Assembly: GCF_000382225.1 (NCBI RefSeq) | Contig: NZ_KB907810.1 | Coordinates: 62,001 to 126,000 of the forward strand | Direction: 5' to 3' | Length of the DNA: 64,000 bases | DNA from: Hymenobacter aerophilus DSM 13606 | GTDB lineage: Bacteria > Bacteroidota > Bacteroidia > Cytophagales > Hymenobacteraceae | Part shown: piece after piece, positions 26,475 through 35,912 of the stretch | How the letters are laid out: the number at the start of each line of letters is the position of its first letter | Numbering within the stretch: position 1 is the first letter of the stretch | Notes under the pieces: model-generated | Databases searched by the model: none | Seen by the model: the letters and a program-made list of their open reading frames with translations, nothing else | Told to the model about the DNA's origin: nothing | Position numbers and translations under genes: made by a program

Positions 26475-29011
26475 TCATTCTACCATCAGCCGCCGGCTCT
26501 GGCTTCCGCTGCGCACCAGGTACACGCCGGGGCGCCGGGGGGCGGGCAGCTCCAGCAGCAGCGGCCCGGCGGGCGGCATGGTGGCCGTCAGCAGCACGCG
26601 GCCCGTCAGGTCGAGTAGCTGCACAGGCTGGCCGGGCGGCAGGCCGGCCACCGTAATACGGCCCTCGCGGCTGGGGTTGGGCCACAGCTGCCAGCTGGCA
26701 CCGCCGGCCGGTACGGTCAGGGCCCGCACTTCCGATAGGCTGGCGGTGCTGTCGAAATCAAACTGGCGGAGCCGGTAGTACACCAGCTTCGAGCCGTAGG
26801 TGGGCAGCTGCTCATCGTTGAATTCGTAGGCCGAAGCAGAGCCGCGGGCGGGCATCCAGGCCCGGCGCCGGAACGCCGCGCCATCGGTTGATACTTCGAG
26901 AGCGAAGCCGGCATTGTTGAGCTCGGTAGCCGTGCGCCAGCGCAGCCGGGCGCCGGCGCTGCCCGCTTCGGCCGTAAAGCTGACCAGCGTAACGGGCAGC
27001 GTAACGGGCGGGCCGCTGAGCGTGATGGTGGCCGGGCTCAGGGCAAAAAACACGTTGCCCACCGCTTCTACCCTGAGCCGCCCCTGGCTGGTGGGCTGGC
27101 CGGGCAGCCGCACCGCGGCCCGGCCGTTGTTGGGCACGGCGGCCGCCAGCACTGTCGGGAAGGTCTGGCCCCCGTCGCTGGAAAACAGAATCCGCACGCT
27201 GGCGCAGCTAACGGGAGCCTGGTCGGTGCCGAGCACATCCCAGGTAACGGTGTAGCTGCTGCCGGGGGCGGCCGTAAAGGCCGCGGCCGGGGCCGTTACC
27301 CGGAACGGACCGGCCTCGGCCACCTGCAGGGCCAGGTTGGCGCCTGCCACGCCGCCGCGGTTGTCGCGCACCGTGAGGCGAAAGTTGAGCGGCCGGGCTA
27401 CCAGCGGCAGGAATTCGCCTTCCGAGGTGGTGGCATTCGCCAGCACGGCGCTCAGCTGCGGAAAAGTACGTGTAGGGCTGCCTACGGGCGCAAAACTGCG
27501 GAACAGCGGTGGCGCGCTGGCGTCGGTGGCCGCGCCGGCCAGGCCGCTGGCGTTGCCCAAATCCAGCTCTTCCCAGCTGTAGGTGAGCTGGTCGTTATCG
27601 GGGTCGGAGCCCGTGCCGGTGAGGGCGAAGGGCGTGCCTTTCGGGATGACGAAAGTGCCGGCCGGCACCTGCGCGGCGGGCGGGCGGTTGCCGTTGTTGC
27701 CGGTGGTGGTTCCGCAGGTGAGGTTGGGCACGATGGCGCTCAGGCTGGCGGCGTGAAAGTAGTCGATGCCCGGCCCCACGTTGTCGGGGGCGCAGCGCGA
27801 GTCGTACGACATGATGGTGTTGCCCGCGCCCGGCTCGTAGGCTAAGTTGGCGCTGCGGTTGCCGCCGCTGCAGTTACCCTCGTCGCCGTTGAAAGTGTGG
27901 TTGGAGCCCAGCTGGTGGCCGATTTCGTGCAGCGTTACTTCGGCCAGGTAGCCGGTGCTGCTGGCCGTGGAGGCACCGCCGCCCTTGCCCGAGGCCCCCG
28001 CGTAGCCGGAGCACACCACGCCCACGTAGGCCACGCCCGAGTAGCCGTTGCCGGTGTAGCCCAGCACATGGCCCAGGTCGTAATTAGCCGGGCCGATGCG
28101 CGCATTGAGGATGCCGGCGCTGGCGCTCAGCAGGGCCGAAGCCGAGGTGCCGGTGCCGAACGGGTCGGTGACGCCGGGGGCAAAGATGAGCTTGTCGTTG
28201 TCGGCCACCAGCTGCAGGCGCAGGGCCAGTTCCCGCTCGTACACGCCGTTGAGCGAGTTCACCAGCTTCACCAGCGCACTCATGGTGCCGGCTACCGTGC
28301 CACCGCCCAACTTATTTACGAACTCGTTGGTGGTGGCCAGGGCCAGCCGCAGCGTGCGCAGCTGCCCGCCGTAGGGCGCGGGCGGGGCCGGGGGTGTATC
28401 GCCGGGCCGCTGCTGCGGGGCGCATCGGGCGGCAGCAGCGCCTGGCAATCGAATGCAACCGGGGCCTGGGCGCGGCTCTGGTACAGGGTGGGTGGGGTGG
28501 CCGGCTCGGACTCAATACCTGTAATGGTGCTGACGCTGCCATCGGCCCCGCGCAGCTCGGCGTGCAGGCCGGTGGGCGTGTATTCCAGGCGCACAGTGGC
28601 GGCGGGCTCGTCGAGGGCGCGGCCGGCAAAGGTGCGCAGGCGCGGGTAGCGGGCGGCCAGCGCCGGGGCCAGCACGGGCACCCGCGTGAGGGCGTAGCGG
28701 TGCAGCGTGCCATCGGGGTGGGGCAGGTCGAGCGTTATGGCGGCTTCGGGCCGGGTTTCGGGCGGGGCTGTTGCCAGCCGGGCGGCCAGCTGGGTGGTAT
28801 CGAGCCGGAACCAGCGGGCGGGCGGGCCCGCTACCGGGCCGCGCGCCGCCACCGGCGCGGCAGCCGGCTCCCAGAGCGTGGTGGCCGGAGCCGCCGCTGG
28901 GGGTGGGGCCGGAAGGGTGGATTGGGCCGTTGCGGGGTCCGGGCCGGCGGCCAAAAAGGCCAGCAGCAGGCCGCCAAACAGCGGCCGAAGCGAAGAAAGG
29001 GTTGGTTGCAT
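26475..29011 (-). pseudogene. Secreted reprolysin-like zinc metalloprotease with T9SS domain, frameshifted
   Basis: One gene in two frames. The N-part (from 29011) has signal peptide LFGGLLLAFLAAGPDPATAQ and a propeptide-like region up to VAFDCQALLPPDAPRSSG. The C-part, open to 26475, continues GDTPPAPPAPYGGQLRTLRL and holds LHEIGHQLGSNH (HExxHxxGxxH), the met-turn TIMSYDSRC, a Pro-rich Ig-like region, and a T9SS C-terminal domain (LWPNPSREGRITVAG ... GVYLVRSGSQSRRL). The frames join near 28400-28410, where one missing base in a GC run would restore ~844 residues. Either a sequencing error or a real inactivating mutation. If intact it would be a surface or secreted protease. Confidence 0.85.
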
Positions 29012-29278
29012 AAGGTAGGCAGAGGCAGAACGGCACCGCTTGAAGTGTGCCGTCGAATCAGGTCGTGGCGCTCAAACGCCTGATTGCCTGGAATAATGCC
29101 TGCCTGTTGCTGCCCTTTGGCCGGCTCCCGCGGCTGGGTGTAAACGCGTATCGGAATTGTGAAAAACGGCGCCTAAGTTCTTGCCAGCTTGCTACTGAAT
29201 GCCCGCGGAGTTCAATACAAAATTCGGGCATTCGCCGGCCCTGATTATCAGTTGCCAACGCACAGGCTCACCTTCTGC

Positions 29279-30508
29279 TTACTGCCCGATTCGCTCGCGC
29301 AGGTACTGGTACACCTCGGGGTTGCTGAGCAGCGTGCCGTGGTGCAGCTGCGGATACACACGCGTGCTGATGAGGCGGCCGGGGGGCGCGGCGGGGTCCT
29401 GGAAAATGCGGCCGGCGGCACTGCCGGCGCCCACCAGCCCGTCGCCAAAATAGTCGTGCAGGGCCGAGCCGGCCGATTTCAGCAGCGAACCAACCAGCAC
29501 GTGGTAGCGCACGCCCGGCAGCAGCGGCACCACCGTGCGAGGCGGAAACAGGTCGTCGGCGTGGGGGCTCTGCCAGTCCTCATCCACGAGCAAGGCGTGG
29601 CGCAGATCCTTGATGCCGTTGCTGCGCTGGTCGAGCAGGCCGCTGATGGCGCGGGTGGGCCAGAGGTTGATTTTGCGCAGCACGAGGCTGGTCAGGTGGC
29701 TGTTCTGCTCCAGAAACGAGCCGTCGTTGGGCACACCCAGCAGAAACACGTCGCGCAGCCGTCCCAGCCAGGGTTGGTTTTCGGTTGTTGGTTTTTGGTG
29801 ATTGGTTTTTGGCTGATTTTTGGAAGAATTCGGGTTGTTTGCTTCGGCCGCCACCCCATCATTTTTAATTTTTAATTCTTCATTTTTAATTCCGGCATAA
29901 TAGCCCGCCGAGCGAATGAGCAGCCCGCCCATGCTGTGGCCCACCAGCACCAGCTCGCCCACGGCCTCGGGGTAGGTGGCCACCAGCTCCGTGAGCAGCT
30001 CGTGGAGGCGGCGGCCGTTTTCGGAGATGTGCAGGCCCGAATTGTAGCGCAGATACAGGCAGCACAGGTCGGGCAAATCCTGCTGCAGGCGCGGGCCGAA
30101 GCGCAGGTCGTCGGGGCCGTGGCCGGTCTGCCAGATAACTTCGTCGCCCATCAGCCCGTGCAGGAAAACCGCCGTGGTGCGCGGCCGGCCGCTGGCCGTG
30201 GGGCGCAGGTCGAGGTCGGCCACGGCCACATCGGCCCCGTAGCGGCGGAAGCTGAAGCAGATGGCGCGCCGGTCGTGGCGGGCCGCGAGCTGGTCGCCGA
30301 AAGCCCCGTTGAGCACGGGCAGCGTGAAGTGCAGGTTGTCCTGGCCGATGCGGTAGAGGGCGCCGGCCCCATCAAAAGGGGCGCGGGCGGCCCGGCCCAC
30401 GGCGGCCGCCACCCGCCGCCAGCGCGGGCGTTGGGGCGAAGGGGTAGCGTCTTCGGAACGCAGAGGCTCGTCGTCGGATGCAGGAGTGGGTTCGGAGGCC
30501 TCGCTCAT
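29279..30508 (-). CDS. Lipase-like alpha/beta hydrolase with inserted repeat sequence
   Basis: 409 residues, no clear signal. Alpha/beta hydrolase features: oxyanion loop VFLHGLMGDE (~115), nucleophile elbow LVLVGHSMGGLLIRS (Ser192), later LLGVPNDGSF and a C-terminal LHHGTLLSNPEVYQYLRE containing the likely catalytic His. PGAP1/lipase-like esterase is the best guess. Residues ~206-246 (bases 29771-29893) are foreign in composition: Lys/Asn-rich stretches KNEELKIKNDG and NQPKTNHQKPTTENQ encoded by AT-rich repeat DNA (aattaaaaat, accaaaaacc) like intergenic filler. The frame is kept, so the protein may still fold with a surface loop after GYYAG. Confidence 0.85.
   Translation of the reverse strand: MSEASEPTPASDDEPLRSEDATPSPQRPRWRRVAAAVGRAARAPFDGAGALYRIGQDNLHFTLPVLNGAFGDQLAARHDRRAICFSFRRYGADVAVADLDLRPTASGRPRTTAVFLHGLMGDEVIWQTGHGPDDLRFGPRLQQDLPDLCCLYLRYNSGLHISENGRRLHELLTELVATYPEAVGELVLVGHSMGGLLIRSAGYYAGIKNEELKIKNDGVAAEANNPNSSKNQPKTNHQKPTTENQPWLGRLRDVFLLGVPNDGSFLEQNSHLTSLVLRKINLWPTRAISGLLDQRSNGIKDLRHALLVDEDWQSPHADDLFPPRTVVPLLPGVRYHVLVGSLLKSAGSALHDYFGDGLVGAGSAAGRIFQDPAAPPGRLISTRVYPQLHHGTLLSNPEVYQYLRERIGQ
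29771..29893. repeat. AT-rich simple repeats inserted in frame within a hydrolase gene
   Basis: The stretch reads ccaaaaaccaatcaccaaaa and related units, then aattaaaaattaaaaatga units, on the coding strand. Strongly AT-rich inside GC-rich coding DNA. Similar ccaaaaacc words occur just before the gene at 39627. Confidence 0.8.
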
Positions 30509-30668
30509 AGAAAATCAGTGGTCAGCCATTAGCTGCCGGATATGGATGGTTGCGCTTCGGCTCACCCATCGGCGGCCAGTCATCAGCCAGGAAAAACGTG
30601 GCGCATGACGATTACAAGGTAGCTGCTAAACCGAAGAAGCACTGGCTTGCAGCTACAACGCGCCAGGT

Positions 30669-31544
30669 TTACAGCTTGTTTGCGCTGCCAGTCCGTGCCG
30701 GCAGCAGCGCGCCCAGCGTGGCGCCGGCCAGCAGCCCGCCCACGTGGGCGGCGTTGTCGGTGGTGTGGGCTTCGAGGCCGCCCACGAGGCTGCTCACCAT
30801 AAAATAAAGCACGAACAGGCCCACCGTGTAGCGCTGCTGGCGCGAAAAAGCCGCCGGCCGCCGCGCCAGCGTTGCCAGCAGCAGCCCGTAGAGCCCGAAA
30901 ATAGCCCCTGAAGCCCCCACCGAATTCACGCCCTGGCTGTGCCACCACAAGCTGGCCAGGCTGCCCGCCACCCCGCTCAGCAGGTACACGCCTGCCATGC
31001 GCCAACTGCCCACCAGCCGCTCGGCCAGCAGCCCCAGAAACACGAGCGTGAGCATATTGAGCAGCAGGTGCCCGATGCCGCCGTGCAGAAACACGCTCGT
31101 CAGCAGCCGCCAGGGCTGGTCGGGCAGCGTGAGGGCCGAGTAGTTGGAGCCCCAGCGGATGAGGTCGGCGCCGGCGGGCTGCACGAGGTTGGTGCCGGCC
31201 AGCCCCAGCAGCAGATAGGCCCCCAGGTTCAGCCAGAGCAGCGCGGGCGTGGTGCGGTAGCCCGGCCGGAACCCCAAAATGCCCCGCAGCGTGGCCGCCA
31301 GCCCACCCTGTGCGGCCGGCTCGAATGCGGGCGGCAGCTGGGGCGGATCTGCAACCAAATCGGGCATGAGGCCGCGCCGCTGCAGCTCGCGGCCGGCCGC
31401 CTCGCCCACGGCCGGTGGGTAGTGGGCGGCGTGGCGGGCCAGGTACAGCAGCTCGGCCTCGGTGTAGCCAGCCAGCGGGTCGGCGGCGGGGTCGGGCGGC
31501 GGCAGGCCGGGGGTAGGGGAGGCGGAATGGGGCATGAGCGGCAC
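30669..31544 (-). CDS. Rhomboid family intramembrane serine protease
   Basis: 291 residues. The N-terminal ~90 cytosolic residues are Pro-rich with a short helical segment (YTEAELLYLARHAAHYPPAV). Six membrane helices follow from ~100. Rhomboid hallmarks: HGGIGHLLLNM (helix 2), GASGAIFG with catalytic S212, and AAHVGGLLAG with catalytic H267. It would cleave membrane-anchored substrates within the inner membrane; substrate unknown. An alternative start at Met4 (31535) is possible. Between two same-strand genes with gaps of 160 bp and 107 bp. Confidence 0.93.
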   Translation of the reverse strand: MPLMPHSASPTPGLPPPDPAADPLAGYTEAELLYLARHAAHYPPAVGEAAGRELQRRGLMPDLVADPPQLPPAFEPAAQGGLAATLRGILGFRPGYRTTPALLWLNLGAYLLLGLAGTNLVQPAGADLIRWGSNYSALTLPDQPWRLLTSVFLHGGIGHLLLNMLTLVFLGLLAERLVGSWRMAGVYLLSGVAGSLASLWWHSQGVNSVGASGAIFGLYGLLLATLARRPAAFSRQQRYTVGLFVLYFMVSSLVGGLEAHTTDNAAHVGGLLAGATLGALLPARTGSANKL

Positions 31545-31651
31545 GGAAGAAGCGGCGCGCCGCTAACGGGCGCAATGCCCCGGGCGGCTTCACAAACCCT
31601 GCCAGCCCCTACCGCCTGCCAGAGTTGCGGTTTTGCCCGCCGCGGCCGGCC

Positions 31652-32527
31652 TTACAGCGCGTCGAGCCGGCCGCGAATGGGCGCGGCCTTGCGATACTGG
31701 CCCAACACCTCCTGGCTGATGCTGGCCGCCTCCTGCTGGTCGCGCTTCACATCGGCATCGAGCAGAGGCATGTCGGCTTCGGCGTGGGCTTTGAGGGCGG
31801 CAAGTGAGGTGCGGCGCAGGCCCAGGCCCCGCTGCATAAGGGCCAGGCGGCCTTCCATTTCCGGCGTCAGGCTCTGGTTGTAGGCCATGGCGCCCATAAA
31901 CCAGTCGATGCGCTGCTGCGCGATGGTTACCTGGCCCGGAAAAACGTCGGTTACCGAGTCGGCCAGGGCCTGGGCCGTGAGGTGGGCGGCCGTGTTTTCG
32001 GCCAGCCAGTAGCGGCGGGCCATGCGGGCGTAGCGGCCGGCGGCGGTGGTGTCGGCGCGGTCGGCGGCGGGCAGCAGGCGGCGGGTGGTGGCTACCTGGC
32101 CGGCGGCTTCGGCCTCAAACGAAGGCAGCGGCTGGGCAACGGTGGCTTCGAGCACGATGGGCGCGGGCGCCGCGGCCACCGGCGGGGCCGGCCGGGGGCG
32201 CAGGGCCCACCAGCCCAGCGCCAGCACCACGGCCAGCATCAGCCCCCCCAGCAGCCACTTGGGTCCGTGGCCGGCGGGCGCTTCATCGTCGTATTCAGTG
32301 GGCGCCGCGGCATCATGTTCAGCAGCATCGCGTTCAATTGGCGGCACGAGGGCGGTAATTTCGGGGAACGAAGGGGGGGCGGGCACCAGTGCCCCGTGCT
32401 GCCGCAGCTCCTGCCGGGCGCGGGCCACCACGCCCGCATCGTAGAAACCGGGGTTTTCGATGAGGTACTGCAGCTCGGCGGTGGTTTTCTGCTGAAACGA
32501 ATCGGGGGCGGTAGAAGGGCCGGACAT
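31652..32527 (-). CDS. Single-span membrane protein of unknown function
   Basis: 291 residues. The N-terminal ~90 residues are hydrophilic, beginning with a helical segment (TTAELQYLIENPGFYDAGVV then ARARQELRQHG) that resembles the short N-segment of the rhomboid next door. A single membrane helix lies at ~90-110 (WLLGGLMLAVVLALGWWALR). The C-terminal ~170 residues are helical and probably periplasmic (LTPEMEGRLALMQRGLGLRR, LKAHAEADMPLLDADVKRDQ). Family not recognised. Same strand as the rhomboid, so a shared role at the inner membrane is possible. Confidence 0.75.
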   Translation of the reverse strand: MSGPSTAPDSFQQKTTAELQYLIENPGFYDAGVVARARQELRQHGALVPAPPSFPEITALVPPIERDAAEHDAAAPTEYDDEAPAGHGPKWLLGGLMLAVVLALGWWALRPRPAPPVAAAPAPIVLEATVAQPLPSFEAEAAGQVATTRRLLPAADRADTTAAGRYARMARRYWLAENTAAHLTAQALADSVTDVFPGQVTIAQQRIDWFMGAMAYNQSLTPEMEGRLALMQRGLGLRRTSLAALKAHAEADMPLLDADVKRDQQEAASISQEVLGQYRKAAPIRGRLDAL

Positions 32528-32705
32528 ACAGGATAGCGGGGCTGGAAATGGCCGTCAAGTTGAGAAAAAGCCCGGATTTTTCAAGCGGCCGCCGCCAACG
32601 CCGCCGCCGCAGGGCCCGTATAGCCTTCAGGCGCCAGCTGGTTGGCCGGGTCCCGGTCGGTTGTTGGCGCGCTTATTCTCATTCCCTCATTTTATCCTGT
32701 ATCCA

Positions 32706-33116
32706 ATGGCAACCGACCAGAACAATTCCAACGAAGACCTCCAAAACGAGCACAACCGCACCCAGCAGCAGGTGGCCAACACCGGCAACAACGCCCCGCG
32801 CCCCGAAAACGTGGGCGGCACCAGCGTGCAGCAGCAGGGCGGCAAGTCGCTTACTTCCTCGCCCGACTCGGAAGGCACCCACGGCGGCAACCGCGGCGGC
32901 AGCCACGATGGCGGCGCCCAAAGCGCCCAGGGCAGCAGCAACCGCGGCGGCCAGCCCGGCACCGACCAGAAAAACGACGGCGGCGGCTCGGACAACGAAA
33001 ACGCCGACCAGACCAAAAACACCACCGCCTACAACGCCGAGTACTCCAACGCCCGCTCGGCCCCCAGCTCGGCCAACGACGGCGGCAAAATGGGCGACGC
33101 CGACAACCCGGCCTAA
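32706..33116 (+). CDS. Highly hydrophilic, disordered protein
   Basis: 136 residues from ATG 32706. Composition is extreme: mostly Gly, Asn, Gln, Ser, Asp with almost no hydrophobic or aromatic residues (GGNRGGSHDGGAQSAQGSSN, NRTQQQVANTGNN). No signal peptide. This matches hydrophilin or LEA-like stress proteins in composition, not by clear homology. A second small hydrophilic protein follows 46 bp later and both end at one terminator, so they form a two-gene unit. A role in desiccation or osmotic stress is a guess. Confidence 0.75.
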   Translation: MATDQNNSNEDLQNEHNRTQQQVANTGNNAPRPENVGGTSVQQQGGKSLTSSPDSEGTHGGNRGGSHDGGAQSAQGSSNRGGQPGTDQKNDGGGSDNENADQTKNTTAYNAEYSNARSAPSSANDGGKMGDADNPA

Positions 33117-33162
33117 ACCGGGCCGGCATCACAATTCTGATAGCACTTAATTTTTCAATCTA

Positions 33163-33402
33163 ATGAAAGACTCCGCTAAGAAAGACCAGCCCGGCAACGC
33201 CGCCGATATGGTAGCGGACGGCGCCGGCTCGGCCGCCCAGCAAACCGATTCGCAGGCCACGGCCGATGCCAACCCCGAAGCCGCCATTCCCGAAAGCACC
33301 CAGGAAAACATGGGCGACGGCGCGGGCATCCGCGGCGGCTACGGCAACAGCGACCAAACCAACGGCCTGGAAGGCAACGCCGGAACCCCGGAGGCCAAAT
33401 AG
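33163..33402 (+). CDS. Small acidic hydrophilic protein
   Basis: 79 residues, Ala/Gly/Asn/Asp/Gln-rich, no hydrophobic core: NAADMVADGAGSAAQQTDSQ, ENMGDGAGIRGGYGNSDQTN. Starts at ATG 33163 after a 46-bp AT-rich gap from its equally hydrophilic neighbour, and is followed 38 bp after the stop by a strong terminator. Family not recognised. Shared composition and layout suggest a joint role with the upstream gene. Confidence 0.7.
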   Translation: MKDSAKKDQPGNAADMVADGAGSAAQQTDSQATADANPEAAIPESTQENMGDGAGIRGGYGNSDQTNGLEGNAGTPEAK

Positions 33403-33440
33403 CCGGCTACGCACTCCGCAAGCCAATGGCACAACAACAA

Positions 33441-33478
33441 CGAGTACCCCGGGGCCTGGCTTCGGGGTACTCGTTTTT
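33441..33478 (+). terminator. Rho-independent terminator of the hydrophilic pair
   Basis: Arms cgagtaccccg (33441-33451) and cggggtactcg (33463-33473) followed by ttttt. Confidence 0.92.
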
Positions 33479-33502
33479 ATGTCTACTAAGCCCGCCGCTT
33501 TT

Positions 33503-34585
33503 TCACAGTGCCAGCCCCAGCTGCTGGCCTACCTGGTCTTCCTGGCTTTCGAGGGTGGAGAGGGTGATGCCCAGCAGCCGCACGCCCAGCGGCACGGGCA
33601 GCAGCGCCAGTAGCAGTTCGTGGGCCAGGCGCTCGGCCTGCTCGCGGTGCTGCAGGGGCGCAAACAGCGTGCGGCTGCGGGTTATCTGCTGGAAATCGGC
33701 ATACTTGACTTTGAGCGTGAGCGTGCGGCCGCGCACGCCCAGCCGCTCGGCGTGGCCCCAGGTGGTGGCCAGGCAGGGCACGAGGCGGGCCCACAGGTCG
33801 TCGTAGCTGGTCAGGTCGTGCTCGAAGGTGGTTTCGTTGCCGATGGATTTGCGCACCCGGTCGGGCCGCACGGGTCGCGGGTCCTGGGCCCGGGCAATGA
33901 GGTAGTAGTGCCCGCCGGCCTTGCCGAAATGCTGGCGCAGAAAGGCCTCCGACTGCTGCCGCAAATCGAGGCCCGAGAAGATGCCGAGCTGGTTGAGCCG
34001 CGCCGCTGTGGCCGGCCCGATGCCGTGAAACTCGCCCACCCGCAGCTGTTCCACAAACGCCAGCCCCTGCTCGGGCCGGATGACAAACTGGCCGTTGGGC
34101 TTGCGGTAATCGGAGGCCAGCTTGGCCAGAAACTTATTGTAGCTGATGCCCGCCGAGGCCGTGAGGTTGGTTTTTAGCAGGATTTCGGCCCGGATTTCGC
34201 GCGCCACCTGGCTGGCCAGCGCCACGCCCTTCAGGTTCTCGGTCACATCGAGGTAGGCCTCATCCAGCGAAAGCGGCTCAATCAGCGGCGTGTACTCGGC
34301 GAAAATGGCCCGAATCTGCCGCGACACTTCCTTGTACACCTCGAAGCGCGGCTTCACGAACACCAGCTCGGGGCAGCGCCGCCGCGCCAGCGCCGACGAC
34401 ATGGCCGAGCGCACCCCAAACTGCCGGGCCTCGTAGGAGGCCGCCGCCACCACGCCCCGCTCGCGCGAGCCGCCCACCGCCACCGGCCGCCCCCGCAGCT
34501 CGGGCTGGTCGCGCTGCTCCACGGAGGCGTAAAACGCATCCATGTCGAGGTGAATAATCTTGCGGTTTTCGGCGGCGGGCTCCAC
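33503..34585 (-). CDS. dinB: DNA polymerase IV (Y-family)
   Basis: 360 residues. Error-prone translesion polymerase. Palm motifs: IIHLDMDAFYASVEQRD (metal Asp), VAAASYEARQFGVRSAMSS, and SLDEAYLDVTENL (metal Asp-Glu). The thumb HhH region GEFHGIGPATAARLNQLGI and little-finger start SIGNETTFEHDL follow. The C-terminal ends in VRLLGITLSTLESQEDQ; no clear beta-clamp peptide like QxxLF beyond DQVGQQLGLAL. In the window it joins rarA, sbcC and sbcD as DNA-repair genes but not in one operon. No LexA-type box recognised upstream. Confidence 0.95.
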   Translation of the reverse strand: MEPAAENRKIIHLDMDAFYASVEQRDQPELRGRPVAVGGSRERGVVAAASYEARQFGVRSAMSSALARRRCPELVFVKPRFEVYKEVSRQIRAIFAEYTPLIEPLSLDEAYLDVTENLKGVALASQVAREIRAEILLKTNLTASAGISYNKFLAKLASDYRKPNGQFVIRPEQGLAFVEQLRVGEFHGIGPATAARLNQLGIFSGLDLRQQSEAFLRQHFGKAGGHYYLIARAQDPRPVRPDRVRKSIGNETTFEHDLTSYDDLWARLVPCLATTWGHAERLGVRGRTLTLKVKYADFQQITRSRTLFAPLQHREQAERLAHELLLALLPVPLGVRLLGITLSTLESQEDQVGQQLGLAL

Positions 34586-34624
34586 TGGGGCAAAGATAAC
34601 CAGCCGCGCGACGCCTCCCCACTA

Positions 34625-34720
34625 TTCCCAGGGCTGAAGCCCTGGGCTAGTCAGCCGTTGGAGTAACGCGCCTGACACACGCAGATATGCCCTCAATAGC
34701 CCAGGGTTTCAACCCTGGGA
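34625..34720. repeat. Inverted pair of CCCAGGG palindromes
   Basis: Left element tcccagggctgaagccctgg (from 34626) and right element tagcccagggtttcaaccct (from 34697) are each palindromic and are inverted copies of one another, about 47 bp apart. A REP-like element between two minus-strand genes. Confidence 0.85.
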
Positions 34721-34738
34721 CCCGGCACGCCTACGCCC

Positions 34739-35674
34739 TCAATCCTGCACCGGCTCCAGCGGGGGCAGGGCGGCGGCCGGGGCCGGCTTGGGCTTGCGGC
34801 TCACCAGGAAAACGCCCAGGAAAATCAGCAGGCCCTGGCCGGCGCGGTCCCAGGTGAGGTGGTCCTTGCCCAGGCTTACGGCAATAAGCACGGCCAGCGC
34901 CGGCTGCAGGTAGATGTAGGCCCCCAGCAGGGCGGGCGAGGCGTATTTGAGGGCCCAGTTGTTGAGCAGGTAGGCCATAATCGTGACGCACACCACCATG
35001 TAGGCCACGGCCAGCCAGATGCCGGGCGGAAAGCTGGCGTAATCGGCCGTGGTGGCCTGCTGCCAGCCGGCGGGCACCGCCAGCACCGCCCCCACCAGAA
35101 AGATGCGCTTGAGCACCGTAAACGGGTGGTATTTGCGCATCAGCGGCATCACAATCACCAGGTAAATGCCAAACGAGGTGGCGTTGAGCAGGATGTAGAT
35201 GTCGCCCAGCAGCTCGCTGGGGGCGCCCGCCGCCACCGGGCCGCGGCTCAGGATGATGCTGGCCGCGCCCAGGCCGGCCACGGCCACGCCCAGCACCCGG
35301 CGCAGCGTCAGCTTCTCGCTCAGCAGCCACGCCGAAGCCAGCACCGTCACGACCGGCGCAATGGTCTGGATAAGCGAGGCGTTGATGGGCGAGGTCAGGT
35401 TGAGGCCCGAGAAGAACAGCAGCTGGTTCAGGCCGATGCCCATTATGCCACTCAGCACCGATCGCAGGTTGTCGGCGCGGCCCGTTATGCGGTCGTGGGG
35501 GGCGGCCAGGCGGTGGGCCACCGCGAAGAACAGCGTGGCGCCCACAATCCGCATCAGCACCAGCCCGAACGGGCCCATGTAGCGCGGCATCACGTCTTTA
35601 GAGATACTGTAGTTGGCCGCGTAAATCAGGGCCACCACAAACAGGGCCGCGTGGACCTTAACGGAAGTTTTCAT
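34739..35674 (-). CDS. EamA-type drug/metabolite transporter
   Basis: 311 residues with ten membrane helices and an internal duplication of two EamA domains (~5-140 and ~160-295), for example HAALFVVALIYAANYSISKD at the start and LLGAYIYLQPALAVLIAVSL in the second half. Family members export metabolites or drugs across the inner membrane; substrate not predictable. Its start codon abuts a nested palindrome that fills the whole space to the divergent rarA gene. Confidence 0.9.
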   Translation of the reverse strand: MKTSVKVHAALFVVALIYAANYSISKDVMPRYMGPFGLVLMRIVGATLFFAVAHRLAAPHDRITGRADNLRSVLSGIMGIGLNQLLFFSGLNLTSPINASLIQTIAPVVTVLASAWLLSEKLTLRRVLGVAVAGLGAASIILSRGPVAAGAPSELLGDIYILLNATSFGIYLVIVMPLMRKYHPFTVLKRIFLVGAVLAVPAGWQQATTADYASFPPGIWLAVAYMVVCVTIMAYLLNNWALKYASPALLGAYIYLQPALAVLIAVSLGKDHLTWDRAGQGLLIFLGVFLVSRKPKPAPAAALPPLEPVQD

Positions 35675-35912
35675 TTCTTTTTAGCTTCAAGCCGCAAGCT
35701 ACAAGCTGCAAGCCCGGCAAACGGTTGCGTCGAGGACGCCAGCCGGATGTAGAGACGCAACCCATTGCGTCTCGGCGTTGCTGACGTTGTTATTCGTGGC
35801 TATTCGGGCGCCGGCCGTTCAACGCCGAGACGCAATGGGTTGCGTCTCTACACCCGGGCATCCTCCCGCCCAAAGCTTGTAGCTTGCAGCCTGAAGCTTG
35901 TAGCTTAAAGAA
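35675..35912. repeat. Nested palindrome filling the divergent intergenic region
   Basis: Outer imperfect arms ttagcttcaagccgcaagct (35681 on) and agcttgcagcctgaagcttg (35881 on) enclose a perfect 32-bp inverted repeat: 35749-35780 (tgtagagacgcaacccattg ...) and 35821-35852. Each end touches a start codon (catttctt on the left, aaagaaatg on the right). The inner arm belongs to the GTAGAGACGC family also seen near 17338 and 37245. Confidence 0.85.
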
